NCBI RefSeq assembly: GCF_017526105.1
Contig: NZ_CP071839.1
Location: 6,362,001-6,426,000 of the forward strand
Origin: Streptomyces cyanogenus
Lineage (GTDB): Bacteria > Actinomycetota > Actinomycetes > Streptomycetales > Streptomycetaceae
Direction: 5' to 3'
Length of the DNA: 64,000 nucleotides
The translations under genes and the position numbers were made by a program. The notes below the pieces were generated by a model. The model ran no database searches. It saw only the letters and a list, made by a program, of their open reading frames with translations, and was not told the origin of the DNA. Shown piece by piece: positions 32,212 through 42,617 of the stretch (position 1 is the stretch's first letter; every line of letters starts with the position of its first letter).

Positions 32212-32913
32212 ATGCCGTACGAACCACCTACTCACACCGTCGAGCGCTCCCTGCGCGCCACGACCGGAGCGAAGGTCATTGCCGGTGTCGACGAGGTGGG
32301 GCGCGGCGCCTGGGCCGGGCCCGTCACCGTCTGCGCGGCGATCACCGGACTGCGCCGCCCGCCCGAGGGGCTGACCGACTCCAAGCTGCTGACCCTCAAG
32401 CGGCGTACGGAACTCGCCCGGACCCTGCAGTCGTGGGTGACGGCCTACGCGCTGGGGCATGCTTCCCCCGAGGAGATCGACGACCTGGGGATGACGGCCG
32501 CGCTGCGGCTGGCCGCGGTCCGTGCGCTGGACGCTCTGCCGGTCCGTCCCGAAGCCGTGATCCTCGACGGGAAGCACAACTACCTCGGTGCCCCCTGGCA
32601 GGTGCGCACGGTGATCAAGGGTGACCGGTCGTGCGTGGCCGTGGCGGCGGCGTCGGTGATCGCCAAGGTTCAGCGCGACAAAATGATGGCCGAACTGGGT
32701 ATCGACCATGCACACTTCGGGTTTGCGGACAACGCCGGGTATCCGTCGCCCGTGCACAAGGCCGCACTGGCGGAGTGGGGGCCCACCCCTCACCACCGCT
32801 TGTCGTGGGCGTATCTTGATGCGTTGCCTCAGTGGCGGCACCTCAAGAAGGTCCGCAGCTGGGCGGACGGAAGCGTTCCGGAAATTGAGGGTCAGCTCGG
32901 CTTCGATTTCTGA
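32212..32913 (+). CDS. rnhB: Ribonuclease HII
   Basis: Removes ribonucleotides and RNA primers from DNA-RNA hybrids. The 233-residue protein has the RNase HII active site: GVDEVGRGAWAGPV with Asp27 and Glu28, the aspartate in VILDGKHNYL and the later DEDD aspartate/glutamate region around ADNAGYPSPVHKAAL. KGDRSCVAVAAASVIAKVQR is the conserved basic strand-helix. The ATG at 32212 has a TACGCT hexamer nine bases upstream and a weak AAGGGCG. The C-terminus (EIEGQLGFDF) resembles a PCNA/beta-clamp-interacting tail. Standard length. Confidence 0.95.
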   Translation: MPYEPPTHTVERSLRATTGAKVIAGVDEVGRGAWAGPVTVCAAITGLRRPPEGLTDSKLLTLKRRTELARTLQSWVTAYALGHASPEEIDDLGMTAALRLAAVRALDALPVRPEAVILDGKHNYLGAPWQVRTVIKGDRSCVAVAAASVIAKVQRDKMMAELGIDHAHFGFADNAGYPSPVHKAALAEWGPTPHHRLSWAYLDALPQWRHLKKVRSWADGSVPEIEGQLGFDF

Positions 32914-32965
32914 CGGTTCCGCTCGCACTGATGTGCCACCCGGTCATCCGCGCCGCACCAACGTT

Positions 32966-32977
32966 TGATAAATATCA
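32966..32977. promoter_or_regulatory. AT-rich palindrome overlapping the -10 of the 32982 gene
   Basis: TGATA-AA-TATCA is a perfect palindrome in DNA that is otherwise very GC-rich. It ends four bases before the ATG at 32982, where a -10 element of a leaderless transcript would lie. It could be the -10 itself or an overlapping operator. Confidence 0.45.
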
Positions 32978-32981
32978 GCTC

Positions 32982-33614
32982 ATGCCTCTCATTCCCGAGG
33001 AGCCTCAGATTCACGAGAGTGCCCAGGGTCCCCGCGCCACTCCGGCCAGCGGCCGTACCGCGCCGACCCCCCGCCCCGTACCCGGCCCCCGCCCCGCGGC
33101 TCCGTCCCGCCCCGGTCGTCCCGGCCCTCTGCGGCCCACGCCGCCGGTGCAGCGCACGCCGCGTGACGTGGCTCCGGCCAAGCCCGGCCCCTCCGGCCAG
33201 GCCGCTCCCACCGCCACCGCGGCGAGCCCGCAGATCCAGCTGATCCCGGCCTCGGCCGAGGGTGCGCTCGATGCCGCCGAAGAGGCGGTGGACCTGCTCC
33301 TGGACTCGGGCCGTGCCCCCGGCGACGTGCTGGTGATCACCACTGGTGCGCAGCACCCGTGGGCCGAGCACGAGCTGTCCTTCGGTGACACCTCCTACTG
33401 GGCGCAGCACGACGCCGGTGACGACGTGTTCTATGCGGACGCCGCCGTCGCCTCCCGCGCCGCTTCGCGCCCGGTGGTCGTCGTGGCCGTCAACGGAGGT
33501 CCCGCTTCCGCCGCTGCCACCGCCCTTCCGCTGGCGCACTCCCGAGCCGGTGCACTGCTGATCGTCTGCGGCGACCCGCAGCAGATCAACTCGGTGCTGG
33601 GCGCCGGCGTCTGA
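32982..33614 (+). CDS. Pro-rich protein with a helicase-C-terminal-like domain, function unknown
   Basis: Protein of 210 residues starting MPLIPEEPQIHESAQGPRAT at ATG 32982 with no Shine-Dalgarno sequence. Residues about 10-80 are Pro/Ala/Arg-rich and disordered. From about residue 85 a folded region appears: QIQLIPASAEGALDAAEEAV, then LLLDSGRAPGDVLVITTGAQ, ASRPVVVVAVNGG, and AGALLIVCGDPQQINSVLGA. The last segments look like the strand-loop pattern of UvrD/SF1 helicase C-terminal regions (motifs IV-VI) without any Walker A or B. That resemblance is inference. It follows rnhB and precedes a RecQ-like gene, so a link to nucleic-acid processing is plausible. Confidence 0.6.
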   Translation: MPLIPEEPQIHESAQGPRATPASGRTAPTPRPVPGPRPAAPSRPGRPGPLRPTPPVQRTPRDVAPAKPGPSGQAAPTATAASPQIQLIPASAEGALDAAEEAVDLLLDSGRAPGDVLVITTGAQHPWAEHELSFGDTSYWAQHDAGDDVFYADAAVASRAASRPVVVVAVNGGPASAAATALPLAHSRAGALLIVCGDPQQINSVLGAGV

Positions 33615-34027
33615 GCCGGGCCCGGCCCTCGGGACATCGGGGTGCCGAAGGAGCCGCTCCGGCGGAATCCGCACGGTGCGGCTTTTGGCATGCCCGGATG
33701 ACGGGCGGCTGTCGTGTCGGTGGTGAAGCTGCCCCCTGGATGCCTGGGGGAGCGGTGCGGGTGCGGTCCGACGGCCCTGATCCAGCTCGCCGGGGTGGCG
33801 CATCCCAGGACCGAGTCTGCGGCCGGCCTGGCAGTCGTGCTCCGGACGACCGCGCCGGGGCGCGTGCGGAGCCGACCTGGGGCCGGAACTTCAGCCGTGA
33901 GTCTGTGCTCGTCGGCGCGGTGACACGGGCCCGTCCGGCTCGTTCCAGGCACCGCCCGTCGGCCAGTACGCCGCTCGTTGCCGCTGACGGGCGGCACGAG
34001 TCCGTCGTGGCGCCGCTCCCACTCCCG
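33615..34027. other. 413-bp gap between convergent genes
   Basis: No supported gene. A short G/C hairpin followed by CTTTT lies near its left end (separate entry). The remainder is unremarkable. Confidence 0.4.
33669..33681 (+). terminator. Weak terminator-like hairpin after the 32982 gene
   Basis: CCGCA-cgg-TGCGG followed by CTTTT, 55 bp after the stop. The stem is only 5 bp, but a T-run follows. Confidence 0.4.
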
Positions 34028-34648
34028 TCAGCGTGCCGCCGCCCGGCGCAGCACGTCGGAGACCGGGCCGCCGGTGCGCGGCACGAGCGGCGGAGCCTCG
34101 GCGGTGGCGACGGGCTCCGGTGCCGAGTGCGCGTTGGGCCGGCGTCCGCCGCGGCCCTCGCCGAGCACCTGCCAGCCTTCGTGCGTCAGCGTGATGTACG
34201 CCCCGCACCGCAGGCCGTGCAGTGTGCAGGCATCGCGCAGCCCCCACATCCAGGCGCCGTCCTCCTCGGTCCAATGCGCGTCGCCCTCCCGGCAGTAGAG
34301 CAGGACGGCCGTGCGCACAGGGGTGCGGCGACGCAGGTCGTGGGGGATCACCCGGCGCAGCTGGGCCAGCAGCGCGTTGCGGAACATCCAGCCGTCGGCC
34401 GGGGCCGGACGGCGCCTGAACGAGGCACTGGCCCGCAGCCGCTCGTCCGGGTCGAGGACCGCCACGATCGCCGTGAGCGGCTTCGGGTGGTGGCGGGCGT
34501 GCAGCCCGCTGACGACCTCACGGGGGTTGCGCAGCAGAGGGATTCCGGCGGCGGCCCACTCGGCCGGCTCGAGCAGGCGGCTGGCGGAAGCGGCGGATGC
34601 GGACGTCGACAACGAGGCCGCCGAGGACGCGGCGAATCCGAAGGTCAC
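34028..34648 (-). CDS. Conserved protein of unknown function next to the RecQ fusion
   Basis: The 206-residue protein starts at GTG 34648 (VTFGFAASSAASLSTSASAA) after GAAGGGAGG. After an Ala/Ser-rich leader it has a hydrophobic strand/helix pattern: PKPLTAIVAVLDPDERLRAS, GWMFRNALLAQLRRVIPHDL, RTPVRTAVLLYCREGDAHWT, WMWGLRDACTLHGLRCGAYI and TLTHEGWQVLGEGRGGRRPN. Two Cys and several His occur in the second half, but no arrangement I recognise as a metal site. I recognise no family. It lies downstream of the RecQ-fusion gene in the same direction, separated by 338 bp, so separate transcription is likely. Confidence 0.7.
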   Translation of the reverse strand: MTFGFAASSAASLSTSASAASASRLLEPAEWAAAGIPLLRNPREVVSGLHARHHPKPLTAIVAVLDPDERLRASASFRRRPAPADGWMFRNALLAQLRRVIPHDLRRRTPVRTAVLLYCREGDAHWTEEDGAWMWGLRDACTLHGLRCGAYITLTHEGWQVLGEGRGGRRPNAHSAPEPVATAEAPPLVPRTGGPVSDVLRRAAAR

Positions 34649-34986
34649 GTTCCTCCCTTCGGCTACGCGCCCATACTGCGGGCGAGGTCGGATTCGGGGG
34701 AGCGCGCACCGCAGCGGAGCCCAACCGGATCACGGACGAGCCGTGCGGGGAGCGGATCTCAATTCTTCCTGGCGAACTTGGTTGCGGCAACGAGCAATTG
34801 GGGCCACCGACTGTTATCAGGTGGTGCGTGGCTTATATCCCTACCCAAAGGGTCGGTTGACGACGCCTGGGTGTCCCGTCAGCCTCCGGCGGCCCGCCGC
34901 GAGCGGCCGCGCGGTCAACGCCGAACCTGCGAGGACCAGCCGCAACACACGGCTCGGTCCCGGGCGGCGCAGTTTCGACGTGCCGG
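34649..34986. other. 338-bp gap between the RecQ fusion and the unknown gene
   Basis: No gene is seen. A locally AT-rich stretch (about 34755-34850) with TTATATCCC and TGTTATCAG probably contains the promoter of the leftward 34028-34648 gene. Confidence 0.4.
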
Positions 34987-37152
<2,166 letters not shown>

Positions 37153-37204
37153 GCGTCCCATACAACAGGACGGGACCGACAACCGGGTGGGCCCGGGCAG
37201 GGAC

Positions 37205-37213
37205 TGTGGACAA
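37205..37213 (-). promoter_or_regulatory. DnaA box (minus strand)
   Basis: Reads TTGTCCACA on the minus strand, the preferred Streptomyces DnaA box, in the 142-bp gap between the RecQ fusion and the DUF4192 gene. Confidence 0.6.
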
Positions 37214-37245
37214 CGACAACGGTCTTGTCGTGTCCCTGATTCGAC

Positions 37246-37254
37246 TTATCCACA
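37246..37254 (+). promoter_or_regulatory. DnaA box (plus strand)
   Basis: TTATCCACA, the classical DnaA box, in inverted orientation to the one at 37205 and centred 41 bp from it. It lies 41 bp before the DUF4192 start codon. Confidence 0.6.
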
Positions 37255-37294
37255 GGCTCAACCGGAACCGCAAGATCCGCGAGATCGTCGGCGC

Positions 37295-38845
37295 ATGACG
37301 AATCACAGCGAAACCACCGGACCCTTCGAAAGCAACGACATCTCGGGGCAGGAGCCGCCGACCGGACCGACCGAGCACGCCACGCAGGTCACTCTGCGCA
37401 CCCCGGCCGAGCTGGCCGACGCCCTCCCCTACCTGCTCGGCTACCGACCCGAGGACAGCATGGTCCTCGTCGCCCTGCACGACCACGCAGGCCGCGGCAG
37501 GTTCGGCGGCCGGGCCCGGCTCGGCATCCCCGCGAACGCCGAGGACTGGGAGGCCGCCGCCCGGCAGCTGGCCCGTGGGCTGGTGACCGGCAGCGAGCGG
37601 CGCGACGGCCGGCCCGAGCGCATGGTGGCCTACGTCTGCCAGGAGCCGGGCCCCGGGGAGTCCGGCCGGGACGTCAAACGGCGGCTGGAGAGGCTGGCTC
37701 AGCTGATGCGCACCGAGTGCGGCAACCTCGACGTGCCGGTCATCGAGGCCCTGTGCATCTCGGACGGCCGTTTCTGGTCGTACTGCTGCCCGGTCGAGGG
37801 CTGCTGCCCCGAGGACGGCTCGCCGATGGGCCTTCCCGGTACCTCCGTGCTCGCGGCGGCGGCCACCTACGCCGGCATCCAGGTGCGCGGCACCCTGCGG
37901 GAACTGCGCGCCAGGCTGCAGCCCTGGGAGACCAGCGCGGCACTGGAACAGGAGATCGCCCTGGACACGGTCGGCATGAACCTGGTGCCCCGGATGCTGG
38001 ACGCCACGGGCCGTCTGGAGGTGGCGGAGGAGACCATCGCCCTCGCCGAGCGGATCATCCGCCGCTACGCCACGGCGGCACCGGTCACCGGCACCCACCC
38101 CGCGGACGTACGCGACGACGACCTCCTCGCGGACGACGAGGCGGCGACCCTGATCCTCGGGCTCCAGGACCGCACGACCCGTGACAAGGCCGCCGCCTGG
38201 ATGGAAGGGGACGAGGCCGGTCCGGCGCTCCGCCTCTGGCGTGCCCTGGCCCGCCGCTGTGTCGGACCCTACGGCGAGCACGCCGCCGCACCGCTGACTC
38301 TCGCGGGCTGGGTCGCCTGGTCCACGGGGGACGAACTGGAGGCGCGGGAGGCCCTGGCCATGGCGCTGGCCGCAGACCCCGACTACCTCTTCGCCCGCCT
38401 GCTGCACCAGGCCTGCAACGAAGGACTCGACCCCGAGGCGGTCCGCCGCTGCCTGCGCGCGGAAAGGGTGGGGCGTACGCCGGCACAGCCGGCGGAACGG
38501 GCAACACCGGCACCTCGGACCGCTCTCGCCCCGCCCCAGCAGACCCCGTCTCTGCGTCCTGGGTCCCACCCCCAGAAGAGCGACCAGCGTGCGGAACCCG
38601 GTCCCCGGAAGGGCGGGCAGCGACGGCGCCGTGCACGCAGCGACGAGGAAGACGGGCGTCACACGGCCCGGGCGAAGCGAGACCGACGCAGGCCGGCCGA
38701 TTCCCGCCCCCGAACGCCCATGACAGACCCCACCGGGCCCGGCACCCGCGGCCCAGCCGGCACGCGCACGCGTGCGGCGGCCCCAGGCGACGCCACGCGC
38801 GGCGGCGTCCCGTCGGACAGCCGGCAGTCCGAGGCGGACGGATGA
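37295..38845 (+). CDS. DUF4192 protein
   Basis: Protein of 516 residues from ATG 37295 (MTNHSETTGPFESNDISGQE). The DUF4192 domain occupies about residues 30-390: QVTLRTPAELADALPYLLGY, RPEDSMVLVALHDHAGRGRF, DVPVIEALCISDGRFWSYCC and CPVEGCCPEDGSPMGLPGTS. The run WSYCCPVEGCCPEDG is Cys-rich and may bind metal. From about 390 a basic Arg/Pro-rich disordered tail follows, which in this position could bind nucleic acid. DUF4192 has no established biochemical role; it is widespread in actinobacteria. The gene is divergent from the RecQ fusion with two DnaA boxes between. Confidence 0.9.
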   Translation: MTNHSETTGPFESNDISGQEPPTGPTEHATQVTLRTPAELADALPYLLGYRPEDSMVLVALHDHAGRGRFGGRARLGIPANAEDWEAAARQLARGLVTGSERRDGRPERMVAYVCQEPGPGESGRDVKRRLERLAQLMRTECGNLDVPVIEALCISDGRFWSYCCPVEGCCPEDGSPMGLPGTSVLAAAATYAGIQVRGTLRELRARLQPWETSAALEQEIALDTVGMNLVPRMLDATGRLEVAEETIALAERIIRRYATAAPVTGTHPADVRDDDLLADDEAATLILGLQDRTTRDKAAAWMEGDEAGPALRLWRALARRCVGPYGEHAAAPLTLAGWVAWSTGDELEAREALAMALAADPDYLFARLLHQACNEGLDPEAVRRCLRAERVGRTPAQPAERATPAPRTALAPPQQTPSLRPGSHPQKSDQRAEPGPRKGGQRRRRARSDEEDGRHTARAKRDRRRPADSRPRTPMTDPTGPGTRGPAGTRTRAAAPGDATRGGVPSDSRQSEADG

Positions 38846-39057
38846 GCGATGGCCTGTACCTCCGGCAGACGCGGGCCCTCACCGGAACGGCCGTCACCGG
38901 TCGATGCCGCCGGGCCGGGGGTTCGCGGCCCGAGCCTCACGAGCACGCAGACGGGCCGGTGGTGCCTTGTCGGTCGGCCGGCTCCCGTGGCCCGAGGGGG
39001 ACGGATGAGCGTCGGCGGTGCGTGCCCGGACAGGCGTCGTCCCTCACCGGAACGGCC
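38836..39057. repeat. Diverged direct duplication spanning the DUF4192 3' end
   Basis: GGACGGATGAGCG occurs at 38836-38848 (containing the DUF4192 stop codon) and at 38999-39011. CCCTCACCGGAACGGCC occurs at 38876-38892 and 39041-39057. The two pairs are 163 and 165 bp apart, so a segment of roughly 60 bp or more appears duplicated, including the last codons and stop of the gene. Confidence 0.75.
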
Positions 39058-39351
39058 ATCACACCAGCGGCGGACATCGGAGGCGGCACCGCACGTCAGC
39101 GCAGTGCGCTCCCGGTGCGGAGCCGGGGCCGACAGGAGGGGCGCCCCTCGACAGCAGTCCCAGCCGACCGGTCACACCGCCATTCGGTCGGCATCCGCCA
39201 GGCGAGCCGTGACCCGGAGAAGTCCGCTTCCGTTCACCTGAGTGGCGGAACGCCTGGACGGGCCCTGCCGCCGCACACCCCCTGCCCTCTGGGGCGACCC
39301 ACCAGCCGCCCAGCACGTCCGAGGCGCACCGAGCGCAGAAGAAGCGACCCC
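38846..39351. other. 506-bp gap before the debranching-like gene
   Basis: A frame is open through the whole gap in phase with the next gene but has low-complexity, frame-ambiguous composition and shows no conserved sequence, so I start that gene at 39352. The gap contains the duplicated segment described separately. Confidence 0.45.
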
Positions 39352-41547
39352 ATGCACCAACAGCCGACTCCGCCCTCCACCGCCGGCGAACGTCCGCCCT
39401 GGAGCGGGCACGAGCCGTTCCCGACAGCAGGCGCCCGCCCCGGCACACCGGCGGCGGCCACGGATCCACCATCGCCGTCGTCCGCGGACCCACGTCCCTC
39501 CCCGGTCACCCGGGGGAGCCGTCCGTCCCTCACCAACACCCGGCCTCGCCGTCCCGCCACGGCCCCGACGCCACGCACACCCCCTGCCGGCCGCCCGGCG
39601 CCCGAGCTGCCGCCCACACACACCGCGCTGATCTGTGTGGCTCTGCCCGGCCTCGTCGTCTCCGGCGAGCTGGGCCAGCTGACCGGCCAGGGCCTGGACG
39701 GGTTCTACCGAGGCGGCAGGCGGCTGCTCTCCCGGTGCCAGATCCGCGTGGCGGGCCGCGAACCGCTGCCCGTGCAGGCCAGGATGAGCGGAGCCGACAG
39801 TGCCCGCTTCGTGGGGACGCTGCGCTCTTCCCCGGCCGTCGGCCCCGACCCCGATGTCGTCGTCGAACGAACCCGCCACGCCCACGGCACCGAACGCATC
39901 ACGCTTCGCAACGCCGCCCTGCGCCCACTGCGCCTGCCCGTCGAGGTCGCCCTCGGCACCGACCTGGCGGAGCTCGCCACCATCGCCGCCGGCACCGCAA
40001 CACCCGAACTCCTGGCCACCGTGCACGACTCGGGCCTGCGCTGGGCCACGGCCGAAGCAGCCGCCTGCGTCACCGCGGACCCACCGCCCGCCGACGCCCT
40101 GGCATCCGCAGGACTGCTGCGCTGGGAACTGGATCTACCACCGGCCGGGACCGTAACGGTGGAACTGCGGGTGCGGCCCGAAGGAACAGGACCCCTGCGA
40201 CCAGCGGGACACGCGGCCACCAGCCCCCTGGCCCCCGCGCGGGCGGCGGGCGACGACCCCCGGGTGGCCCCGCTGCTGCACTCGGCCGTCGCCGACCTCC
40301 GGGCACTGCTCCTGCGCGACCCGGCACACCCCTCCGACACCTATCTGGCCGCAGGCGCCCCTTGGCGCTGCGGACTGGCCCCCGCCGAGGCGCTCGCCGC
40401 CGCCCGCATGACGCTCCCACTTGGCACCCGCCTAGCCGCGGGCACCCTGCGCGCCCTGGCCCGTACCCAGCTCCGGGGCCCGGGCCCCCAGGCCGGAATG
40501 ATCCCGGGACCCCGGCGCGATGCCGGCCCGCACCTCCCGCCGAGCTGCAGCGGAACGGAGGCCACCCTGCTCTTCCCCGTCCTGCTCGCCGAAGCCCGCC
40601 GGTGGGGGCTGCCCGACCAGCAGACAGAGGAACTGCTGCCCGCGGCGGAGCGCTGCCTGACCTGGCTGCGCACCACCGTCGGCGACAGCACCTACCTCAC
40701 CGACCCGCACCCCGCGGGCCCGGCCCGCTGCGAAACACAGGCCCACGCCCATCGTGCCGCCCTGATAGGCGCCGACCTCCTCGACGCCTATGGCAGACCG
40801 GGCGCCACGGAATTGCACCAGTGGGCACAGTCCCTGCGGACGGCCTTCCAAGCCGATTTCTGGGTGGAGGACCCCGGTGGTGGGCGCCCGGCCGCGGCCC
40901 TGGCCCCCGACGGCCGACCCGTGCCCCATCTGGCCGCCACCGCCGTCCACCTCCTCGACACCGGCCTGCTCGGCGGGGGCCGACCGGCCACCGGCCTGCT
41001 CGACAAGGTGCACACCGAACACCTCGCCCGGCTGCTCGGCACCCCCGCCATGGACGCGGGCTGGGGACTGCGCGGCCTGGGTGCCAAGGAGGCGGGACAC
41101 AACCCGTTCGGACACCGGACCGGAGCCGTGCGGGTCCATGAGACCGCACTCGCCGTCGCGGGACTGGCGGCGGCCGGCTACGAGAAGGAGGCGGCAGGCC
41201 TGCTGAAAGGGCTGCTGGAAGCGGCGGAACACTTCGGTCACCGGCTGCCGGAGATGTTCGCCGGCGCACAGCGGTCCGCCGGCACCGCGCCCCTCCCGCA
41301 CCCCGCCGCCTGCCGCCCGGCGGCCACCGCCGCGGCCTCCGTGATCCTGCTGCTCACCGCCCTGGCCGGTATTCGCCCCGACGTCCCGGCCCGTACGGTC
41401 ACCCTGCGGCCCATGCGGAGCGCCCCGCTAGGCGAACTCGGCCTCAGCGGACTGCGCGTCGCGGGCGCCCCCTTCGCCGTGCGGATCAACCGACTGGGAC
41501 TGGCCATGGTGGAGGAGGCGGCGGACGGCCTGCAGCTGGGCACGTGA
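39352..41547 (+). CDS. Glycogen debranching enzyme-like protein (GDE N-terminal domain plus (alpha/alpha)6 barrel)
   Basis: The 731-residue protein starts at ATG 39352 (MHQQPTPPSTAGERPPWSGH); the first 90 residues are Pro-rich and disordered. From ALICVALPGLVVSGELGQLT the GDE_N_bis beta-domain is recognisable (GQGLDGFYRGGRRLLSRCQI, ERTRHAHGTERITLRNAALR). The second half looks like a glucosidase-type alpha/alpha barrel: TYLAAGAPWRCGLAPAEALA, TRTQL-like helices, ETQAHAHRAALIGADLLDAY, DFWVEDPGGGRPAAALAPDG and AKEAGHNPFGHRTGAVRVHE. Relatives are annotated as amylo-alpha-1,6-glucosidases. Substrate and whether the catalytic acids are intact cannot be settled by eye. It lies next to a NUDIX regulator. 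Confidence 0.85.
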   Translation: MHQQPTPPSTAGERPPWSGHEPFPTAGARPGTPAAATDPPSPSSADPRPSPVTRGSRPSLTNTRPRRPATAPTPRTPPAGRPAPELPPTHTALICVALPGLVVSGELGQLTGQGLDGFYRGGRRLLSRCQIRVAGREPLPVQARMSGADSARFVGTLRSSPAVGPDPDVVVERTRHAHGTERITLRNAALRPLRLPVEVALGTDLAELATIAAGTATPELLATVHDSGLRWATAEAAACVTADPPPADALASAGLLRWELDLPPAGTVTVELRVRPEGTGPLRPAGHAATSPLAPARAAGDDPRVAPLLHSAVADLRALLLRDPAHPSDTYLAAGAPWRCGLAPAEALAAARMTLPLGTRLAAGTLRALARTQLRGPGPQAGMIPGPRRDAGPHLPPSCSGTEATLLFPVLLAEARRWGLPDQQTEELLPAAERCLTWLRTTVGDSTYLTDPHPAGPARCETQAHAHRAALIGADLLDAYGRPGATELHQWAQSLRTAFQADFWVEDPGGGRPAAALAPDGRPVPHLAATAVHLLDTGLLGGGRPATGLLDKVHTEHLARLLGTPAMDAGWGLRGLGAKEAGHNPFGHRTGAVRVHETALAVAGLAAAGYEKEAAGLLKGLLEAAEHFGHRLPEMFAGAQRSAGTAPLPHPAACRPAATAAASVILLLTALAGIRPDVPARTVTLRPMRSAPLGELGLSGLRVAGAPFAVRINRLGLAMVEEAADGLQLGT

Positions 41548-41670
41548 CCTCCCCGCCGGGCTGGTGACCTCGAACGACACCACCGGACCGGCCCACCGGG
41601 AGCCGGTCCTGCGCGCCATACCGGAACGAAGCGGAACCACCACCGGTGCGGCCGGTGAAGGGCGTGTTTA

Positions 41671-41692
41671 TCGTCAGGAAGACGACTATGAT
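41671..41692 (+). promoter_or_regulatory. Operator-like inverted repeat and -10 of the NUDIX/HTH gene
   Basis: TCGTC-aggaa-GACGA (41671-41685) is a perfect 5-bp dyad placed immediately before TATGAT (41687-41692), which is six bases before ATG 41699. The -10 is near consensus and the dyad fills the spacer, so a regulator bound there would block RNA polymerase; autoregulation is the obvious guess. Confidence 0.55.
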
Positions 41693-41698
41693 CGCGGC

Positions 41699-42457
41699 AT
41701 GCCCTACGACCCGTCAGCCTTTCCGCCCTTCGCCGTCACCGTGGACCTGGTCGTGCTGACCGTGCGCCGCCATGCCCTGTGCGCGCTGGCGGTCCGCCGG
41801 GGCGAGCCTCCCTTCCAGGGGCGCTGGGCGCTGCCCGGCGGCTTCGTACGGGCCGACGAGGACCTGTCCCAGGCGGCGGCGCGCGAGCTGGCCGAGGAGA
41901 CCGGGCTGTGCGCCCACGACCCCTCGGTCCCGGCCCAGGACAACGGGGCCCACCTGGAGCAGCTGGCCACCTACGGCGACCCCAAGCGCGACCCGCGCAT
42001 GCGCGTGGTCAGCGTCGCGCACCTCGCGCTCGCCCCCGACCTGCCCGCACCGCGAGCCGGAGGCGACGCCAGCAACGCCCGCTGGGCCCCGGTCGAGGAG
42101 TTGCTCCAACAGGGTGGTTACGGCCGGGACGGCGAGCCGGTCGCACCGCTCGCCTTCGACCACGCCCAGATCCTGGCCGACGGAGTGGAACGCGCCCGCT
42201 CCAAGATCGAGTACTCCTCGCTGGCCACCGCCTTCTGCCCGCCGGAGTTCACCGTCGGAGAGCTGCGCCGGGTGTACGAGGCGGTGTGGGGCGTGGCACT
42301 CGACCCGCGCAACTTCCACCGCAAGGTCACGGGGACGCCCGGGTTCCTCGTCCCCACGGGCGGTACGACCACCCGCCAGGGCGGCAGGCCGGCCCAGCTC
42401 TTCCGTGCCGGCGGCGCCACCCTGCTGAACCCGCCGATGCTGCGCCCCGAGGTCTGA
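41699..42457 (+). CDS. NUDIX-domain transcriptional regulator (NrtR-like)
   Basis: A 252-residue protein starting MPYDPSAFPPFAVTVDLVVL at ATG 41699. The NUDIX box runs GGFVRADEDLSQAAARELAEETGL (GX5EX7REUXEEXGU pattern, nearly intact). A C-terminal winged-helix follows: FTVGELRRVYEAVWGVALDP, then RNFHRKVTGTPGFLVPTG. This is the architecture of NrtR regulators, which bind ADP-ribose and control NAD biosynthesis genes, and of related sugar-metabolism regulators. No NAD genes are adjacent here; the neighbour is a glycogen-debranching-like gene, so a carbohydrate role is possible. An in-frame GTG at 41564 would add 45 unconserved residues. Probably a leaderless mRNA. Confidence 0.88.
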   Translation: MPYDPSAFPPFAVTVDLVVLTVRRHALCALAVRRGEPPFQGRWALPGGFVRADEDLSQAAARELAEETGLCAHDPSVPAQDNGAHLEQLATYGDPKRDPRMRVVSVAHLALAPDLPAPRAGGDASNARWAPVEELLQQGGYGRDGEPVAPLAFDHAQILADGVERARSKIEYSSLATAFCPPEFTVGELRRVYEAVWGVALDPRNFHRKVTGTPGFLVPTGGTTTRQGGRPAQLFRAGGATLLNPPMLRPEV

Positions 42458-42604
42458 GAGACCAGCGGCGAGCCTGCCGCACGACCGGCGGGCGGTCACC
42501 CCTGCCGGGCGCGAGCTCCATCGAACGGCGGACAGATGAGGTGACAGACCGCGCGGCATATGTTCGTAAAGCGCCTTATACCGGAAAAACCGGATATGTC
42601 GCGC

Positions 42605-42610
42605 TATCTT
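42605..42610 (+). promoter_or_regulatory. -10 element of the ABC fusion gene, leaderless geometry
   Basis: TATCTT followed by seven bases and GTG 42618. The 60 bp before it (42545-42605) are AT-rich and contain CCGG-aaaaa-CCGG, consistent with a promoter region. Confidence 0.45.
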
Positions 42611-42617
42611 GCTGCAG

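Noticed and set aside
39352..41547. Starting the debranching-like gene at 38842, overlapping the DUF4192 stop
   Set aside because: The extra 170 codons are Arg/Pro-rich, include the duplicated repeat and show no family similarity; the ATG at 39352 is the better start.
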